Shown here one piece after another: positions 12,685 to 13,150 of a DNA stretch of 13,150 nt. The notes under the pieces were generated by a model, which was not told the DNA's origin, ran no database searches, and saw only the letters and a list, made by a program, of their open reading frames with translations. The stretch is from an uncultured Eubacteriales bacterium (GTDB lineage: Bacteria > Bacillota > Clostridia > Oscillospirales > CAG-272), in the NCBI GenBank assembly GCA_900555785.1, contig USMO01000019.1, forward strand, positions 1-13,150. Reading direction: 5' to 3'. The stretch's first letter is position 1, and the number at the start of each line of letters is the position of its first letter. Made by a program: the position numbers and the translations under genes.

Positions 12685-13150
12685 TGACGCGCGTTGCGGT
12701 CTACTGTTTTTCGGGCAGCGGGCACAGCCGGGCGGTTGCCGGGCTGCTGGCGAGCGAGCTGCATGCACCGCTGATCGATCTGCCAACGGCACAGATTCCG
12801 GCTGACCCGGACCTCCGGTTGGTTGTTGTCTTCCCGGTCTACTGCCAGCAAGTCCCCGCCCCGGTCCGCACCTTTCTCCGGGCTTTGCGGGCAGGAGTAC
12901 TGATTCCGGTTGCGGTCTGGGGGTGCGTGTCGCATGGGGACGTTTTGCGCGATGTTCGCCGGATGGCGCGGATTCCGGTCGTTGCCGCTGCGTACATTCC
13001 GGCGCCGCACAGTTATCTGCCGCAGACCGAGCAGCTGGTCCCGCCGGACCGTGCCGCGCTGTCGCGTCTGTCCGCTGTCGTTCTGTCTGCCGGGGTACCT
13101 GCGGAGGTCCGTCTTCCCCGTGCGTTCCGCAACCCGTTTGCGGGATTTTT
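12684..13150 (+). CDS. Flavodoxin-like protein, N-terminal part (cut by window edge)
   Basis: 155 residues are readable. The ATG at 12684 overlaps the previous stop by one base (TGATG). MTRVAVYCFSGSGHSRAVA is a flavodoxin first strand plus phosphate-binding loop (usual form SGTGNT), and VVVFPVYCQQVPAPVRTFL at about 47-65 matches the second conserved flavodoxin stretch. AVWGCVSHGDVL near 77-88 sits where the FMN-contact loop is expected. Proteins of this type in Clostridia often carry a C-terminal 2[4Fe-4S] ferredoxin domain (EFR1 family); whether this one does lies outside the window. Coupling to the PP-loop gene suggests it supplies electrons to that enzyme (inference). Confidence 0.75.
   Translation, partial: MTRVAVYCFSGSGHSRAVAGLLASELHAPLIDLPTAQIPADPDLRLVVVFPVYCQQVPAPVRTFLRALRAGVLIPVAVWGCVSHGDVLRDVRRMARIPVVAAAYIPAPHSYLPQTEQLVPPDRAALSRLSAVVLSAGVPAEVRLPRAFRNPFAGF

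Noticed and set aside
11302..12792. 496-codon open frame on the minus strand opposite the PP-loop gene
   Set aside because: The plus-strand product has clear PP-loop and cysteine motifs and good start signals; the antisense product is rich in Arg, Gln and His with no recognisable family.

Overview
The window looks like a piece of chromosome from a spore-forming, fairly GC-rich member of the Clostridia, possibly the Oscillospiraceae/Ruminococcaceae type. This is an inference from gene content: a class II (Firmicutes-type) galactose-1-phosphate uridylyltransferase, a SpoVAC sporulation channel protein, a Gram-positive CpsB/CpsC/CpsD capsule control set, AGGAGG-type ribosome sites and clear sigma-A promoters (TTGACA/TATAAT-like with 17-bp spacers). 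I see no integrase, transposase, CRISPR array, tRNA or rRNA.

Positions 1-3904, minus strand: a tightly packed operon. galT starts from a strong promoter, overlaps by 4 bp (ATGA) a membrane-anchored protein that joins three SAYE/DWL-type repeats, a collagen-like Gly-X-Y stretch and a C-terminal SGNH esterase, and is followed after 21 bp by a gene cut off by the left window edge. Positions 3942-4141 hold a striking nested palindrome: a 32-bp perfect outer inverted repeat enclosing three long hairpins. It lies exactly between the galT promoter and a divergent plus-strand promoter driving an AEC-family permease (4226-5152).

Positions 5177-5406: a promoter, a perfect hairpin, two mutually exclusive hairpins and an intrinsic terminator with no open reading frame (candidate small RNA or remnant of a type I toxin-antitoxin locus), then a two-way terminator shared with the convergent ppa gene. 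Positions 5413-8309, minus strand: cpsB-type PHP phosphatase, cpsC-type chain-length/kinase activator, cpsD-type tyrosine kinase and soluble inorganic pyrophosphatase. The first three form the phosphoregulatory module of capsule/exopolysaccharide synthesis; no glycosyltransferases are present here.

Positions 8340-9296: an isolated spoVAC gene with a sigma-G-like promoter, divergent from a small coiled-coil protein with its own sigma-A promoter. A minus-strand terminator is embedded in the end of that small gene. Positions 9381-9479 form another long imperfect palindrome. Positions 9490-11233, minus strand: a three-gene unit of a Dabb-fold protein, a small membrane protein and a YitT-family membrane protein, with a good promoter. 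Positions 11293-13150, plus strand: a cysteine-rich PP-loop ATP pyrophosphatase translationally coupled (TGATG) to a flavodoxin-like protein cut by the right edge. This pair is the best candidate in the window for an undescribed enzymatic system. The cloverleaf palindrome and the 5.2-kb RNA-like locus are the best non-coding candidates.
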